From assembly GCF_000516985.1 (NCBI RefSeq), contig NW_006917091.1:6425521-6489520 (forward strand): a stretch of 64,000 nt of DNA. Reading direction: 5' to 3'. Made by a program: the position numbers and the translations under genes. The DNA comes from Pestalotiopsis fici W106-1 (taxonomy: Eukaryota; Ascomycota; Sordariomycetes; Amphisphaeriales; Sporocadaceae). Below the pieces are notes generated by a model that saw only the letters and a list, made by a program, of their open reading frames with translations, did no database searches and was not told the DNA's origin. Shown here in pieces: positions 24,222 to 38,816 of this stretch. How positions within the stretch are numbered: position 1 is the first letter of the stretch; the number at the start of each line of letters is the position of its first letter.

Positions 24222-25232
24222 TTGTTGAAATAAATGCCTAAAAGTCAATTCATGTTGGATCTGGATTGGTATTTAAATGCATATAAGAAATGAAATTTTA
24301 CAAAGCTGGCCCATTGGAACATGATCATGCATCGCGATGTTTTAGTTGGACAAAAGATATCAGGCCAGCTTTCTTGATATTGTGGTTTGACAAACTCTCC
24401 TTGGAGTTTTAGACGTACTACCTCGAGGTTCTATCATGATCTCTGTCTGCTTGGATATTCGAGGGCCACCCAGGACTTCATAATGACGGCCTCGAGAGCA
24501 GCCATGGAAGTCTTTCAGATTGCGCGGCTTGAACTACCGATGAAGTCATTCGCAAACCACCCCGCTAAGCCTTGGGGGGACTGCATCCCTGCTGAGATCG
24601 GTCGATCCATGCAGATTACCGACTGTAACCCCAGCAGAGTGCAGCTTGAATCATCTACCCCAAGGCAATTGGATCTAAATCATTCTTGTGTCGTAATGCA
24701 ATCAAAGTCTCATCTTGTGATTTCAAAAAGCTATTGATGTGATAAAATGTGGTGGACGTTCTGAAGAGGACAAATCATTTAGCAGTACATTACATGCCTC
24801 TGCACTGGACCAGGAACAAGTGCCGTTAGCGTATAACCAGCCGGGCAGTTTGCCGCTGTGGAAACACTGACAGGCTGTCAGCCGCATCTGATACGCCACT
24901 GCTGATAGGGGACCCTCTCATCAATGACGATGACTCGCTCGCGCGCTGAAATGAAATCCTGTCCACGGGTATCACCAAGTGGTGGCACTGGTACGCAACG
25001 TTGGCGTTGTTGGTGATATCCCGTTCTTCTCCTTTTTCTTTGCACAGTTTCGAGTACTCAAATGTGCTTTTATAATCTTTCTTGAGCCGTCTTTCTCGAA
25101 AAGGTGTTTTGCCCCCCATTCTTTAAGTATTATCATCACACTGGTGGATTTTAGGCTCGGGGCGTGCATCAAAGCTTCCACGGGCGGCAAAGGCAAAATA
25201 AAGCATAACCTACATTAGGTATACATGCTATA
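24222..25232. other. Intergenic, small membrane protein to acyltransferase
   Basis: About 1 kb in tandem orientation. It starts with a possible polyadenylation signal (AATAAA, 24229-24234). A 116-codon open frame at 24387-24737 has no ATG at its start and no motif, so it is not called. Nothing else was recognised. Confidence 0.5.
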
Positions 25233-26988
25233 ATGGAGGAACCAACCCTGTTGCTGGACGCCGATCTAGCAGACCAGTATCGGCGCATATACCGTGCTCA
25301 GTTCAGAGAGGATGTCGCCGCGGGCCGCAAGATCCCCTTTCTGTTCCACCTGTGTCTCTGGGGCCTCTTTGTCTTCCCCGTACTCTACCTGAGTATACCA
25401 CACCGACGCCGGCCTTGGCTGTACCGCGCCCGCTGGCTCGTCCTGGCCGCCTGTGCCGCCGTCAACCTCTGGATGGTGCGGAATTTCTCCAGCGCCAACT
25501 TTGCCTTTGCCTACGGGACAGGCCTGATTGCTGCTTGGGGTACGATTTGGAATCTTACCTTGCTGGTTTGGACGCGGCCTCAGTGGGATGCAAAGAGGGT
25601 CGAGAGGTATCCGAATCCAGAGTATAATCGCGATGTCAGCCAGAAGGAGAACGAGTCTGGACGACAGGCAACGTCGTCATCTGCAGCAGTGTCAACCACC
25701 AACGGTCATGTGACGAACGGCCACGCCTCCAACGGTCACGCATCTCATGGATGTGCTGAGATTAGGCAAAGGAAGACGCAGCTTGCCGGAAATGACGCCA
25801 ATGGCTCCATCCTGGAAAGTAAAACTGAGAGATCGCAGTTCATCTACAAGTGGCAAGAATTTCCCGAAGGTGCCCCTTTCCTCACGAGACTGGACTGGGC
25901 GTTCGACATTGCGACTACTATGAGGTTGACTGGTGAGTTTTTATCCTCATATATTTACCCACGTCTCGCCATACTAACCTTACAAAGGCTGGAACTGGGC
26001 GATACATGTGCTGCCGCCATATAGGCCGCCTCCTTGGATCGATGAAGAGAATAGAATCCAAGCGCCCCTCGACTCACTCCCGAATCGTACAGGCCAGGGC
26101 TTTGAGCGCTGCCGTACGCGCCGGCAATTCTTTATTGAACGCATTCTAGGCAGTCTTGTGCCGGCTTATCTCCTCATAGACGTGTGCGCAACAGTCATGA
26201 CACAGGATCCTTATTTCATTCTCGGTCCGAATGAGCTGCCACTTCCTCCCGGACTGGCTGAGATGAATCCATTTCTTCTCTCTCTTCGGAGGACGTCTCT
26301 GTCCTTTATTGCCGTTCTCGTCGCTCTGCGGCTTGCCTGGGATTTCGGTGCCGTATTGCTAGCCTTCCTCTGCCCGCCCATCCTGGGGTTCCGCGTTGAT
26401 CCATGGCATCTTCCTTCCATGACGGGTTCGTTTACAGACGTCTTGGACCGCGGTCTGGCCGGATTCTGGGGCACCTGGTGGCATCAGACATTCCGCTTCG
26501 GTTTCGCTGCGCCCACAAATTGGTTGATCAGAAACGGCTACATTAGGGAGAAATCTACATCCGCAGCCGTGGTCGGCGCACTCGTGGCATTTTTGCAGTC
26601 GGGTTTCATCCACGCCATGGGGAGTTACACCACGCTCCCCAAGACGCACTGGTGGGAACCGCCCGTCTTCTTCTTCCTATCGGGCGTTGGCACACAGCTT
26701 CAATCCACTGTATCCAAGGCATTCAAGCCACAGATTGATAAGATGCCGCAATGGGTGCGGAGGGCCGGCAACTTTCTCTTTGTGTTTGTCTGGCTGCACT
26801 TGACATGCAAATGGCTGGTTGACGATTTTGGACGCTGTGGTTTATGGCTTTGGGAGCCCGTTCCCTTTTCTATTGTGAGATGGCTCGGTCTGGGCCTCAA
26901 GGGCGATTACTGGTGGCGTTGGACGAGTGATGACACTTTTACGTGGATAACCGGAAAGCATTGGTGGACTACAGGTTTTGGCGTTTAG
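25233..26988 (+). CDS. Wax-synthase/MBOAT-type O-acyltransferase
   Basis: Predicted multi-pass ER membrane enzyme that transfers an acyl or acetyl group from CoA to a hydroxyl. Two exons (25233-25932, 25988-26988) give 566 residues; the 55-bp intron ends in CAAAG, and the join restores LTGWNWAIHVLPPYRPP. Features of the wax-synthase-like branch: several N-terminal helices, a low-complexity NGH repeat loop (about 155-175), the block FWGTWWHQTFRF, and the later helix with the candidate catalytic histidine in FLQSGFIHAMGSY. Members in this branch include trichothecene acetyltransferase TRI7 and meroterpenoid acetyltransferases, but many relatives are outside clusters. No polyketide synthase, terpene cyclase or P450 lies beside it here, so a secondary-metabolite role is not supported by context. 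The substrate is unknown. Confidence 0.85.
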
Positions 26989-29900
26989 AGACATGAGCAT
27001 CCTCTTTTAGAATTTTATAGAAACCATAGTAGACTGCATTTGTAGAGAAGAGGCTTAGAATGTATAACTATCTATCTACCAGACTTCCTTTTTGTATAAA
27101 AAAAGAACTGTCTTCAGGAACATGAATCATTCTATGGGAGTTCAAGAACTTCTCTAAAGTCTAGGAGACATTGCTCAAGGTGTCTATAAACCGATACAGA
27201 ACTCCTGGATTGAACGACTGGGCTGTACACGCTGCACACAAATTACCACTTACTGTGGGCACAGGTCAGCGATATCCTATGCCTTGGCTCACAGAGATGA
27301 ATATCACATGCGGGGCAGTCCTCTGTGATGACCCCTTAATGTGAGAGAAGTAAAGTCTGGGACCACATTTTCTTCGCTGGCCATATCACCAGCATCTTAA
27401 GACGTATTGTAGCGGGTTTGTTCTCTTTATAACCTACTGAGATGACCTCGGGAAATGTGAAGTATATGTTGCGGGATGCTGAGAGATCTATAGAAAGAAG
27501 TTGAGTGTCTGCGTAATACATCAGCTAGAGGGCCATGAAGTAGCCCGAATAATATGGAGATAAGGCCACAGAGCTCTGGTTTGAAAGGCTATGAGGCCTG
27601 GATTTGTCATCAAGGAGCGCTATCTTGGTCTCCTTGTAGAGTTTTCTTAATTTTATGATCGATAGATCTCCTGTTTCTCAGATTCAAGTCCCATTGACTG
27701 GCAATGTGACGAGAGGTCCGACAAATGCCCGTCTTTCTTTTCCTCTTTTTTTTTTCCCTCGCAATTATTTTTCCTCCTGATACCCGTCATCAGGTGCCTT
27801 TTGCACTTGAACACTCCCAAGACTACGAAACTTGATAGATGTACGTCTGAGCAGAACTCGAATGAAAGAGTGGTCTCTTGCCGACGGTCTTGTCCTCTTG
27901 GCATCACAGAAACCCAGAGCCTCTCAGGTGAGAAGTATGAAACGATTTCCCTTCTTATAATCGCCAGGCTTGATGATCTGGATTTTTAGGTACGCCACGA
28001 ATACCACTGCGTAGCGCTTCCGTTTTGGATTTTCATGTGCATGCTATCTACTTGTAACGCGGTGCGTCTCTTGTACGTAGGGTCGCCGCGAGGAGCTTGT
28101 GATTGCGGTAGGATTTGGTTAAAATTATCTTGTACTCTGTAGAGCAGAATCGCTGGCTGTATGGTTTAACACGCAATGGCATTGGGCTGTTGGTTTTCTA
28201 ATCTGGTCATCCCACAACTATCTCTCACTCAACTCGCTATGAGACACTCATCCATGTCGACTTGAAGAGTCCGATCAAAGTGTTACATGCCTGCCGTAGC
28301 AAACAGACCATATCACTGAGGCCCGTAATGTATCAGTGGTTGGACCCTTCTGAAGTGTATACGTCACCTTGTAAGAAAAACGGCTGGATATACTTGACGG
28401 CCAAGTCACGACTAGAATCAAGGACTGGCACTTGCTCGGAGTTTATATCGAAATGCTTTTTTTCCAAAGTTGAGATGATGATTTCTTTTGGACTGCCACA
28501 AATCTAAAGCAACCTGTCCCCAATAGTGTCCACGACTCGTAGTTTGCCCCATCACTGGCCCATTGATTCGACATCAAGTCAAATCAAACATATCCCAAAC
28601 ACTTGACATACTTTCAAACAAATATGAAGATACGAGCTGTCGTATCCGTGGTAGTCCAAATTCTCTCAGAGAGATGAGGAGTGTCATGGAGCGACCTCGC
28701 ATCCTGGCCCACCAACATTATCCCTTGCAGGACTCGCCAGGGAGATTCTCGCAACGTGCACTCCATGTCTGACGAGAATGGCAAGGAAGAGACGAATATG
28801 GCCAAGAAGACATGGTCAAGGAAGATCAAAGCTTGAGAGAGGGGTAAGTTTTCTGCGTAAGCAGTCCAATCCTAGGATGCAAACAAGACAGACGCCTTCC
28901 GCAATCCTTCCAGGACCCGAACCCTTGAGGGTGCGCGCGTGAAAATGGATTTGTTCCTTTTCATCCCTTCTAGAAATATTCGCTTGGGAGGGTGAATCTG
29001 TCCGACCGACCGAGTGAGTTTGCTGTCATTTTTTTTTTTCTTAATTATCGACATCCGGAATCATACTGACTCCACAGTTGGGATTTTTTGAGTTTCATTC
29101 TGAAAGAGGGTCCCTGGGCTGAATCTGGGCTGAGCTTTTTCAGTTGGTCTCCATTTGTGATATCGTATTCTCATTCACAATCCCTTTCAATCCCTTACAT
29201 TGGAGTGCTGTCACTAATCTACGTAAGGTTTTGCAATCCTGACCTTTTTTTTTTTCCGATCAAGCGGAGGTTTACGGCGGCTTTGACTGGGGGTTCATGG
29301 GGGTTGAGGGGAAGGTAAACTCATCAGACAAAGATCGACCTTTGTTCCCATGCGTATCCTTTCCTTCTCTGCCCGAATCCCTCCTTGGTAGATGTAAGTG
29401 CAATAGTTTCTTGAGAACAAACTCCAGTCGAGACTGTCAAGAAAAGGACAATACCCATGTTGAAATTGCATCACCATGGGAAAGAAGGGCTGGGGTGTTT
29501 CCAATCCCTCGGAAAATTACGTTGTCATGGGGCTGCTGCTGCTGCTCTCTGACTTGTTGCTTGTGAAAGTGAGAAAACTTGGTAGCTGGGTTCTCTCCAT
29601 CCGTCTCTCTCTCTCTCTTTTCGCCCCTCTCTCCAGCTTCGTGATGCCCCAACCGTCTGTGTGCAGGAAATATCCCAGATACGGCCCTGTGGCCAGTCAC
29701 CCTACTATGTATGACCCTTGCCTTGTCCCTCCATGGCCCCCATGTCGTATTTGGGAACCAGGGTTCAATTCGGACCGCTGGATCATGTTCCCGGTGAGAG
29801 AAAGAAAGATCCAGACTTGGTGCTTTTTTCTTCTTTCCGACTTACTGTAACCACTATTTACGGCTGAGGCGTGCATTGCATTATTCCTTTTACCCTGTGA

Positions 29901-32900
29901 GGTTATGGCCCAACCAATCTAGCGGGAGAGAAAATGCTTTCATGGAAGCAAGGGCCCTTGCCATGGTCATTGTGCTGCGGGGGAATGTTTTGTAGAGGAA
30001 CGTGTTACTTTCTCTTCTCCTTACTCCCTTACACTGGAGCATACATAAATAACGCCGGGAAACGATGGGCAGAGAGGGAAAGGAAAATATGACAAGATTC
30101 AAAAAATCATCCACTATTGGGCAGTAGCAAACTTACACAGTAGTCCTCGGGCAAGGCATAGCCTCAAACTTGGATATAGTGGATGCCGCAGATCCGGGCC
30201 CCCAGAGACAATATATCGATAATTTGGGCACGGATCAGATGTGTCCAATCCTGTGCTCGTTTTCTGAGTTTTACCATGATGCCAGCCAGTCCGAAAGCAT
30301 TGCAGTTGCACATGTACGATACGGGTCTCTCTTTTGGTGTCTCTACTATGTAGCTTCTTCCCCGGGGGAAAGAAAGTGGCTTGTGGGCCAGACTATCGAA
30401 ACTGGAGATCCCTGGGCAAGACCAGTATCCACAAACGGTTCTCGAATTTGCTTCTTCCGTTGGAGCAATTGGATCAAAACGTCTCTTGCCCAAGGTCGTA
30501 CGGGTTGAGCTTGATATATCATCTGCAAGACCGAATCAAGAATCCATCACGTTTCTGGTCTGTGGGCTGTATAGAAATGAGGAAACACTTTGAGCCATTA
30601 TGCAAACATGGTTTGCCCGCCAAGAGGACCCGCCACGGAGTTGAGGGATTGGGGCTTCAGCGATCTCGCGCACTGTAGCATTTGTGATCTTTGTCATACA
30701 TATTCCGTGGTTCTGATCACATGGTCAGTGGGACCGCCCGTACAAAAGTCACGTTTAGGTGACCGAGTTTGCGTCAGACTTTTTTGTGTGATTGACGAGA
30801 AAGTTGCATCGTGATGGGCGGTCATTATTGTCTTCTTCCCCGCGGAAACGGCGCATCGAAAGAGAGAGACCTCGTCGTGAAGTGTCGTTGATACCCGCCG
30901 ATTCGTCACGAATTCGTCCTATGAGCTGAAAGAATCCCTGTGGGACAATGTTCATGGATTAAGCATAAGTGATGCATTCTCCAATCGCCTGGCTTTGCCG
31001 AAATCCTCGTACTAACTGAGTATGTAAGTACTACTACTCGGATTGTATGGTATGCTGACAGCCTGCTCGCCATACATAATGCATGTCTTGGGGGCATGCC
31101 ATAGCGTTAGACAATAGCTGCCGTACGTACTCTGTATATCACACCTGTACTATGTTGATCATTCGCATTGATAGGCACAGTAGGGCGGTCATGGACCGAC
31201 AAGGACAGGCATGGCACAGATTAAAAGAAAGAAAGAAACGCGGGCCCACGGGTCGTCTTTGCTTCAAGCTATCGTCGTGGGAACTCCACAGCCTGTGTGG
31301 TCACTACAACATAGAAAAGATTTGCAATTGTAACGTAGGCTTCGGTAGGCTTTCCAATAGTACCCATTTTTTTCTCTTTGTGGTGAAACGCGAAAGAAAA
31401 AAAAGCAGAGCCCGGGAGTAGTATTTTCAGAGAGCTCCAACATTGAAAAGAGGCTCCCAGACCTAACCGATCATTATCTGCTCCCCCACACCAGAGACAA
31501 ACTGCAGCTCGATATGAAATGCATGTAGACGAGCATAGGCGAACATTGGACGATAACCTCGCGTGTGTGTGTATTTCTGATTAGACGCAGGAGCCTCTGA
31601 TAAAACATGACGAAGAAAACCGGGGGCCTGCAAGATGCTATGTACGCAGGCGTGGGCCAGTAGATGGAGCTGAGCCTCCTGCATTGTGTTTTACAGCATT
31701 TCCAATATTATCTCATCAACACGCGCGTAAACGAGGGCCCTGGGATCAATCATGTCATATCATGGTTACCGAGTGCCTGTCAGCAATTTTTTTTTTTTCC
31801 CCTTGCCTCTCTCCCCCCATAGATGCCGGCGTGTGCTCCGGAAATCGTTAGCGTGTCCGGTTGTGAGTTTTCTTAGACATGCCAACATCCGACCAGGGCC
31901 CCGGACCGCCTTTGAGCTGCATTTTACTGTGCTGTGCGTGCTGTGCAGGTAGAGTGGTACGTAGTAGTGTTCCCGTTGGCGGTTCCTGAAAGCCCGCCTT
32001 TGGGGCTTTTGCGGCGCGCGCGCGCTCTCAGCGGATGTCAGATCCGTCTGGGCACGCGAAAAGAATCCTACCGTAGCCGTCTTGAGAATCGATTAATGTG
32101 GGCAAAGGATTGAGTGATCCGAAGCTAACAGTGAGAGGAACAACAACCACTCACTGATACGTTACTAAACGAACAAAACCTCTCTGACGTAGTGGAGGCC
32201 CAATATATTCCGTGGTGTGCTTTTGAATGTGGGAACCGAGGATCGAGGATATATTCGCGGGGAAACACGAGAGGTATTGTGTGTGCGTGTGTGTCGCTAT
32301 GTGAAGGCTGTTCTTTGATCTCCGCATGACACATGATATGGAACTTCATCTGATAAAGTCGCCTGCCCAGATGGAGGTTTAGCGAGACCTTCTATTCGCT
32401 ACCCCAGACTTGCAGCACGACACCCATTCGGTTGTAGCAATTTTCAGCGACGTGCAGAAGAGAGCAGGCCGAGGCTTCTCTTGCTCGTCTTGCTCGGTCA
32501 GCCATAGTATGATCTGCAGGCCACGAATCGATATATCTGTTTCGAGTGCGTTCCCGGATAGCAGTTCTCCCCCTTCGAGAAAATGGAGGGCATTAAAAAC
32601 CCCCGCCTGTTGTAGAATGGCTGATTCGCTTGAATGATGCAGCAGCAGCCAAAGTACAAGTAGACGTAGAATGCATCCGAGGCACGTCAGAGGTTCCATT
32701 GCTGTTCACGATTTCCAGATTGGCAAGGGTTGTTTGCCCATTTTCGCTATACTCCCACTATCCAACACGACAGCGCGACCATTGAAGCTCCCAATGGGGA
32801 AGCTTGTCGGGAAGGATTCATTGATTGGGCCATTGTTTCTAGAACGTTTCCATATGCCACCCCACGGCGCGCGGGTTATTGCATAGTAGCAACTTGATCG

Positions 32901-35900
32901 GCGATTTGCTAACACGAGACGATAGAGATAGTGCAGAGTTGGCTTCTTGTGGTATGCCTATTTGGACAACAAGTTCCGATGTAGACTAATCTTGCGTAGT
33001 CTCGAGAAGATTGAGCAACTACACCGGCCCAAAAGTTTATTTGGCAGCTTCGTGCGCGCGAGCACTCAACTTTCCCGCCGCTTGGGGGAGAGCCGTTGGT
33101 TGACGGCGTCCGGTGCTCATTTTATCCGTCTTTAGATCTCTCGCCGATTGATTTCATATAGGTAATCATCTACGTGGGGGTTCAGAGAGAAACAAGAGGG
33201 AAGAAAAAGCAAAGACGGAACAAGAATAGAATTATAGACAGTGCTGGATGTGTCAGTTGTAAGGGTTCAGATGGTCCTGAAACCAGCTGGGGACCCCCCC
33301 CTGCTATACGTTCTACAGACAGAGCCATCGTTGTTTGACTCCGATCAATCATTGTTTAGTCGGTCGAGCAAACTGACAATCAAAAAGGCATGTGTCTGCA
33401 ATAATTATGTGTATGAAGTCGTACTGTGTATACGTTGACTCGGGACTTGGCGCATCGGCTTCATAGATGCCAGAAGTCTAGACTAGCGCCTTTGGGGCCC
33501 ATGGAGGGTTCCTTTCTCCAGGGCTCATCCGTTCGCCTGGGTGTTGTCTGTCTCGTGGGTCTGGTCTGGTTCGTCTGTATACGCGTCGTGTCTTTTCCAT
33601 GAGCATTGACGTTGCATTGGTCATGCTTTGGGGACAAAGAGCTGAGTCCACGAAGCAGATCTCCAAAGCACATGCCTCCCGAAACCCTCACCGGGCCGAA
33701 TTGTTGGGGCATATCTTTGTCAAGTTCATTGGCTAGAGGCAACAAGAGGCGAAAACAGCGTTGACTGGATGCAGCCGGTAGAGCAGCGACATGCATCATA
33801 GTACAGTACTACCAGGAACCCGATCTTTTTCTTCTTCTTGAGGGGGTACAGTACTAGGCGACTGACCGAGTATGTATGCGTCTAGTTTAGCGACAACGTG
33901 GTCAATAGACGTGATATGTTGTGCAACTTCCACCAGCGGCCGTGGCGTTAATGCAGACCCTAGAGAGACCCTAAAGCCGAAGAATAAGAAAAGAAGAAAA
34001 GTACAAACTCTATTTGAGTATGCTTTTGGCTTCTTAGCTTCTCGGACGGTTACCTGAAGCGGCTTTGGCAGAGAGGCGTTCGCAACGGCCAAGATTTATA
34101 ACAGTGTCGATCACGGCTCCATTCAGCGGCACTTCTTCGCTGTAAAGTACGTATGGTACTATGTGTCGTGGCTCATCCAGGCTCTAGAGGCATGACTCGG
34201 AGAACGTGGCTAAAAGACAGCTCAGCGCATGCCTATCGGACGGATAGTAATGCTGCATCTTTCTTTATCATCTTCTTGGTAATGATAAGTCTGGGAGGGT
34301 TTCGAGAACCGCAAGCCTCGTGGCCGGCGTAATACTCAGTCCACTTGGACTTGATGACGAGTCCAGCGCTTGGACGACTCTCGACAGTGCTCTGCTCGTG
34401 GAGGGGCGGGAAGTGGGACACGCATCGAAAAGGAAGCGTCCGGCTGTCACCTTCGAGCAGCGCGCCGAGGGTTTCACCAGTCAAATGCACAGATGGCATC
34501 ACACGTCGGAGTCGTATGTAGTCTCGTACCGTCGTACTCTAGTGTACGGTACAGTAGGTCATGACTGAGCTGTAGCTCAGGTTCATTTCTCCCACACCAA
34601 GCAGCCACAAGTCTAGGTAGTCCGGAAATGGCGTTGTGTCTGATCGCATTCATTTATGCATTCCCCGGGGAAAGGTACCAGGCAGGCAGACAGACAGACA
34701 GACAACAGCCTTACAGGTAGGTAGCAAGTTGCCGCTGCTTTGGTACCTCGAATTCTCAACATCTTGGCAGGCCCAACTGTTTGACACAGTATAAGTGACC
34801 ACTGTCCGGATCACAACTAACCTAGATGGCTGAAAAGCTACACAGTCCGTTTTAGCCAAGGGAGGACTCGCTAAGCGCAACCATACAGCTGGTAAATGTA
34901 CCTGAAGTACTCTGTAGGTCAGGTACGTAGGCATGGTATGTAAAGTCATGTACGTACCGCTTTAGCATGACTTGGGAATCTGCGGGTAAACGTAAATACC
35001 ATACCTCTATGTAAATCTCTTTAGCAAATACCGATGCACAGAATAGGGGCTTCGCTTTCAGCTTCAAACTACCCGGTAGACACTTTGGCAGCCTGTCATC
35101 GGATCGGAATCGACCAAAGGTGAAGGATCCATCTTCTGTCTGCTATGACCTCATCCCGTTGTGATGACCCGATGAATATTGATTATCTGGCAATGTTGAA
35201 GGCAAAAAGCAATCTTGACGCTTCTGTATGGTGTGAAATAGACGATCCCCTGGGACCAGTGAGAATCCGACGGGCCAGAACTGGATGCTGAGAGGCTACC
35301 GACTGTCGTCGTGGCGCGCCGTTTCTGCGCTTCGGGTTGGTTCCCGATTCTAAACGTAGCGTATGCAATTGCAATTTACACCAATAACCTGCCAAGCAGC
35401 CAAAGAATATTTTGTGGCTTTCCCTTTCCTTTCTTTTTACGGATAAGTTGTCTTAGATCTCATCTGGCAGAAAAAAAGGCGGATCGATCGTGGGAAGAAC
35501 GTGTTTTATTTCTCTAACTTTTTCTCTCTTTTAATGTCGGTAGCCGTAGACTGACACAGCTGCTTCCAAGCGCATGTCACCCAGCTTTCTCCCCCCCGGT
35601 GTCTGCTACACTAGTCGTCCAGATCGCTGGTAACTGTTTGGGCAGCGATGCAATGGCGATGTGATGGGTTTCGCTACCCACAGGCTGGGGGGCAGGACAT
35701 GCCCTACACGCCCTGCCCTTGTACTTTCCACATTGTGTGATCAAGCGGGTACGTACTTGCCTGTGGGTGGACAGTGTTCTTCCCGCATGGGGTCGGCAGG
35801 GCTGAGACAAGACGTGCTGTTTTCCCTGGGAGAGATTGAACTGACCATGTCTGCCACAACCAGACGTGTCCATACGATCAACTGACCGGGGATGACTGTT

Positions 35901-37752
35901 GTTATTATGCTTCGAAACATCATCATGAAATCTGAAGGAATCTACCATGGGAGCTCCGAGCCATACTCACCTACAGAGCTATCTTAGCTCATCAGGTACG
36001 CTAAGATGGTACATGCCAGTGCTTTTAGTCTCAGGGCAGAGTTGCCTACTTGGTGGAGGGGGTCTGGTCCACATCGGGATGTGACGAGGCCATGTAACCT
36101 AGCAGACTTGTGAAGATGGACTTACTTTTACAATAGCGACGGAATATATGTTTATTGTCCGTGTCTTATGAAACTCGACGTTCCTCAGTATCGATTATCT
36201 CTATTATTGCCGCACACACGACATTGATATGCCCAGAACACAAGAGAGTGAAAACGGATACATGAATCCAGAGCTTGAACATGAGCGGTTGGTGTCGTCA
36301 CCATGTATTGTATAATAAGTCAGATTACATTTAAATTAGCGGGCGTGTGATATAGCTATGTCTCACAGCACGACATGCTATAATACAAATTGCTTTTTAC
36401 TCGTCTCATCATATCGCTATACTATGATTTATCGTTCTGCAATGTGGCAATGCGCTCTGAACAATTCTGTGCGGTATCAGATACGGTAACGATCGTTTAC
36501 CCACAATTCACCGGGGTAGTTCGATGATCAATGCTTTATTACCCCAATGGGTCGAGTTCTGAATGCCGTAGTGCCGAAGCGCAAAGTTGGGCCCTCAATT
36601 GTAGCAACACAAACAAAGCTTGCCTCAGGAAAGCTAACTATCCTGTTCCGTTGTGCATTCATATGAAGAAGTTAGTGTAAGAAGGACGTTTGTACGATAT
36701 ACTTGTCTGTTCGTTTGAGTCGCAGCTCCATAGTTCATCAGGGACCAAAGAGAACATTGAAGCCTCCTAGTCGAACAATCACGAGTGATACAGTAAATAA
36801 TTGTCAAGCTTCGATTCCGAATAATGAGAGCCGCCTTGCCAACAGTGGACCAATCAAGCTACGGACGGTTAAATACCGAATGCTGTCAGCTCAATAATGC
36901 AACGGCGTTCCTAGGGAAGCGAGTTACTAGGTGACAGTATGGTTCTATGCTCATCATGCCCTTTCTAGTCGAAAACTCAATTTACAATCCGAGGGTAAGA
37001 TCTACCTACCTCACAACAACAGGACTAGTGTAGTGTATGAGGTAGTAGTCCAAGGGAGTCAATGTCGTAGTGTAATAATAATGAGATCAATCCCATAGAA
37101 ATTTTTCCCACCAACGCTGTCGCTATTCCTCAATCGACCATGCGAAACGCGCTGCTCTTCCTCTCCTCTTTCACTTCTTCTTGCATTCCATTCCAGCTCG
37201 TCCGTCACTCAAAACTGCCGGTCCAGACGATGGGCTCGACCGACATTGGTGCGTTCCCACTATACACGCGCTAGCCCCGAGTCAGCAAAGTCCAGAATTC
37301 CTAACGAAACCTACAGTGAGCATGTACCTAAATAGTATTGCAAGTCAAGAGTCCACAGAGATCCGCTCGGGGACCTTTCGGGTCACCAGGCACCATCCCA
37401 GCGCCATTCAATTTGAGACCAAAGATACGATTGTGCTAGATAGACTAGTAGAGAAAATCGTGCTAAATGCCCAGGACCCCTGACGAGACTTTTTAGTCAG
37501 GACTAAATCACTACACCTGTGTAAGTCTGTCTTGCGGAACCGACCGCGATCCCCGGCTCTCGAGAAGCTGTCAGACCATTTTTCTATTCAGTCCGTTGAT
37601 TGGGACCTGGGGGGGGGGGATGGGAATCGATCATTGGAGGCTCTGGGCGTCATGGTCGTCGTTTGTTGCCGTCGTCTACGTGGTAACACAGTATGTACCT
37701 TCTTTCGTATGCACGTGCTACTATCCACTACGTACTAGTATCGCCAAGGTAA

Positions 37753-37770
37753 CAGCAGCAGCAGCAGCAG
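37753..37770 (+). repeat. (CAG)6 trinucleotide repeat
   Basis: Six perfect CAG units in non-coding DNA, followed directly by CTCTC. Simple microsatellite, probably polymorphic. Confidence 0.9.
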
Positions 37771-38133
37771 CTCTCAATGTATGCTGGCTGCTGTCCTTTT
37801 TCGTCTGCCCATTCTCCAGTCCTGTCACTCTGACCTGACACAGTAAAGCACTCTGCTACTCTCTGCCCTGGCGAATGACGAGCAGCCTCTCCCGGCCAGA
37901 ACATGGCCAAGCCCAGCAGGGTAAGCAGCACAATTTACTAATGCACGAATCCCGGCTTTCAACACCCTCTCCCCCTCTGCGGCTTTGGCTTGGCTACATG
38001 AACCCCGAGCAGGTGCACTGGGGGGGTTTAACTGGCCTCCGTTGGGACCTGCCTCGCGCCGGGGCTTCTACACTATGGATGTACAAGGGGCCCATGCCAC
38101 ACTCACTTTAACCCATCGACGGGGGACGCGAAG

Positions 38134-38150
38134 AAAAAAAAAAAAAAAAA
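38134..38150 (+). repeat. Poly-A homopolymer (17 nt)
   Basis: Seventeen A bases in the non-coding stretch upstream of the GPCR gene; a simple mononucleotide tract. Confidence 0.9.
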
Positions 38151-38790
38151 CGATCCAGTCTCCATCGCCCCCTCTGAATGGACCACCCCCCGGCAGACAT
38201 GTTATGGTCTTCTCTCCCACAAAGAGAGGAGACCCGCTGGTCCTGAACCTGAATGGCTCGCCTGTGGAGTTATCCTCGCCGAGTCCCTGTGCTGAATTTA
38301 ATGTACACTACCACTAGAGCAACAAGAGCAAGAGGGAAGAGAAAATTGCCTGCAGCCCACCCACCCCCGGTCGTCTATTCTCGCGCGTGGGTGGACTGAC
38401 AGGCAGATGGAAGGGTTGGTTGGTTCTTTAGTTGGATGGATGGACATTGGCATGGTACGTAAGGTAGGTATGGATAGCACCGCGGCATGGCTTGGCCGCC
38501 TGGTCACCAAAGTATCGACACATTTGGTCATCCCCAGAGTATCGGCGCGCGCACCTTTTATTATCTATGTGCCCGCCCACCCTCCACCTCTGGCGAGATC
38601 GCGTGTGCTCTTCCTTTTAGTGATTTGGCTCCGACTGGAATTCATGCTTTGATTTCTCCTGTATGAGAAGTGCCTCATCAGCATCGTCTCCAAAGCCATG
38701 AATACTTCCTAGCCTTCACTCCTTTACTAACCCTTCTGCTACGAATATCCAGCCTTCCAGTGTACGACAGCACCCCCACGGCCAAAGAGA

Positions 38791-38816
38791 GTGTGTGCGT
38801 GTGTGTGTGTGTGTGT
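38791..38816 (+). repeat. GT dinucleotide repeat
   Basis: An interrupted GT tract of about 26 bp with one GC step, followed by a T run. Simple microsatellite about 350 bp upstream of the GPCR start. Confidence 0.9.
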
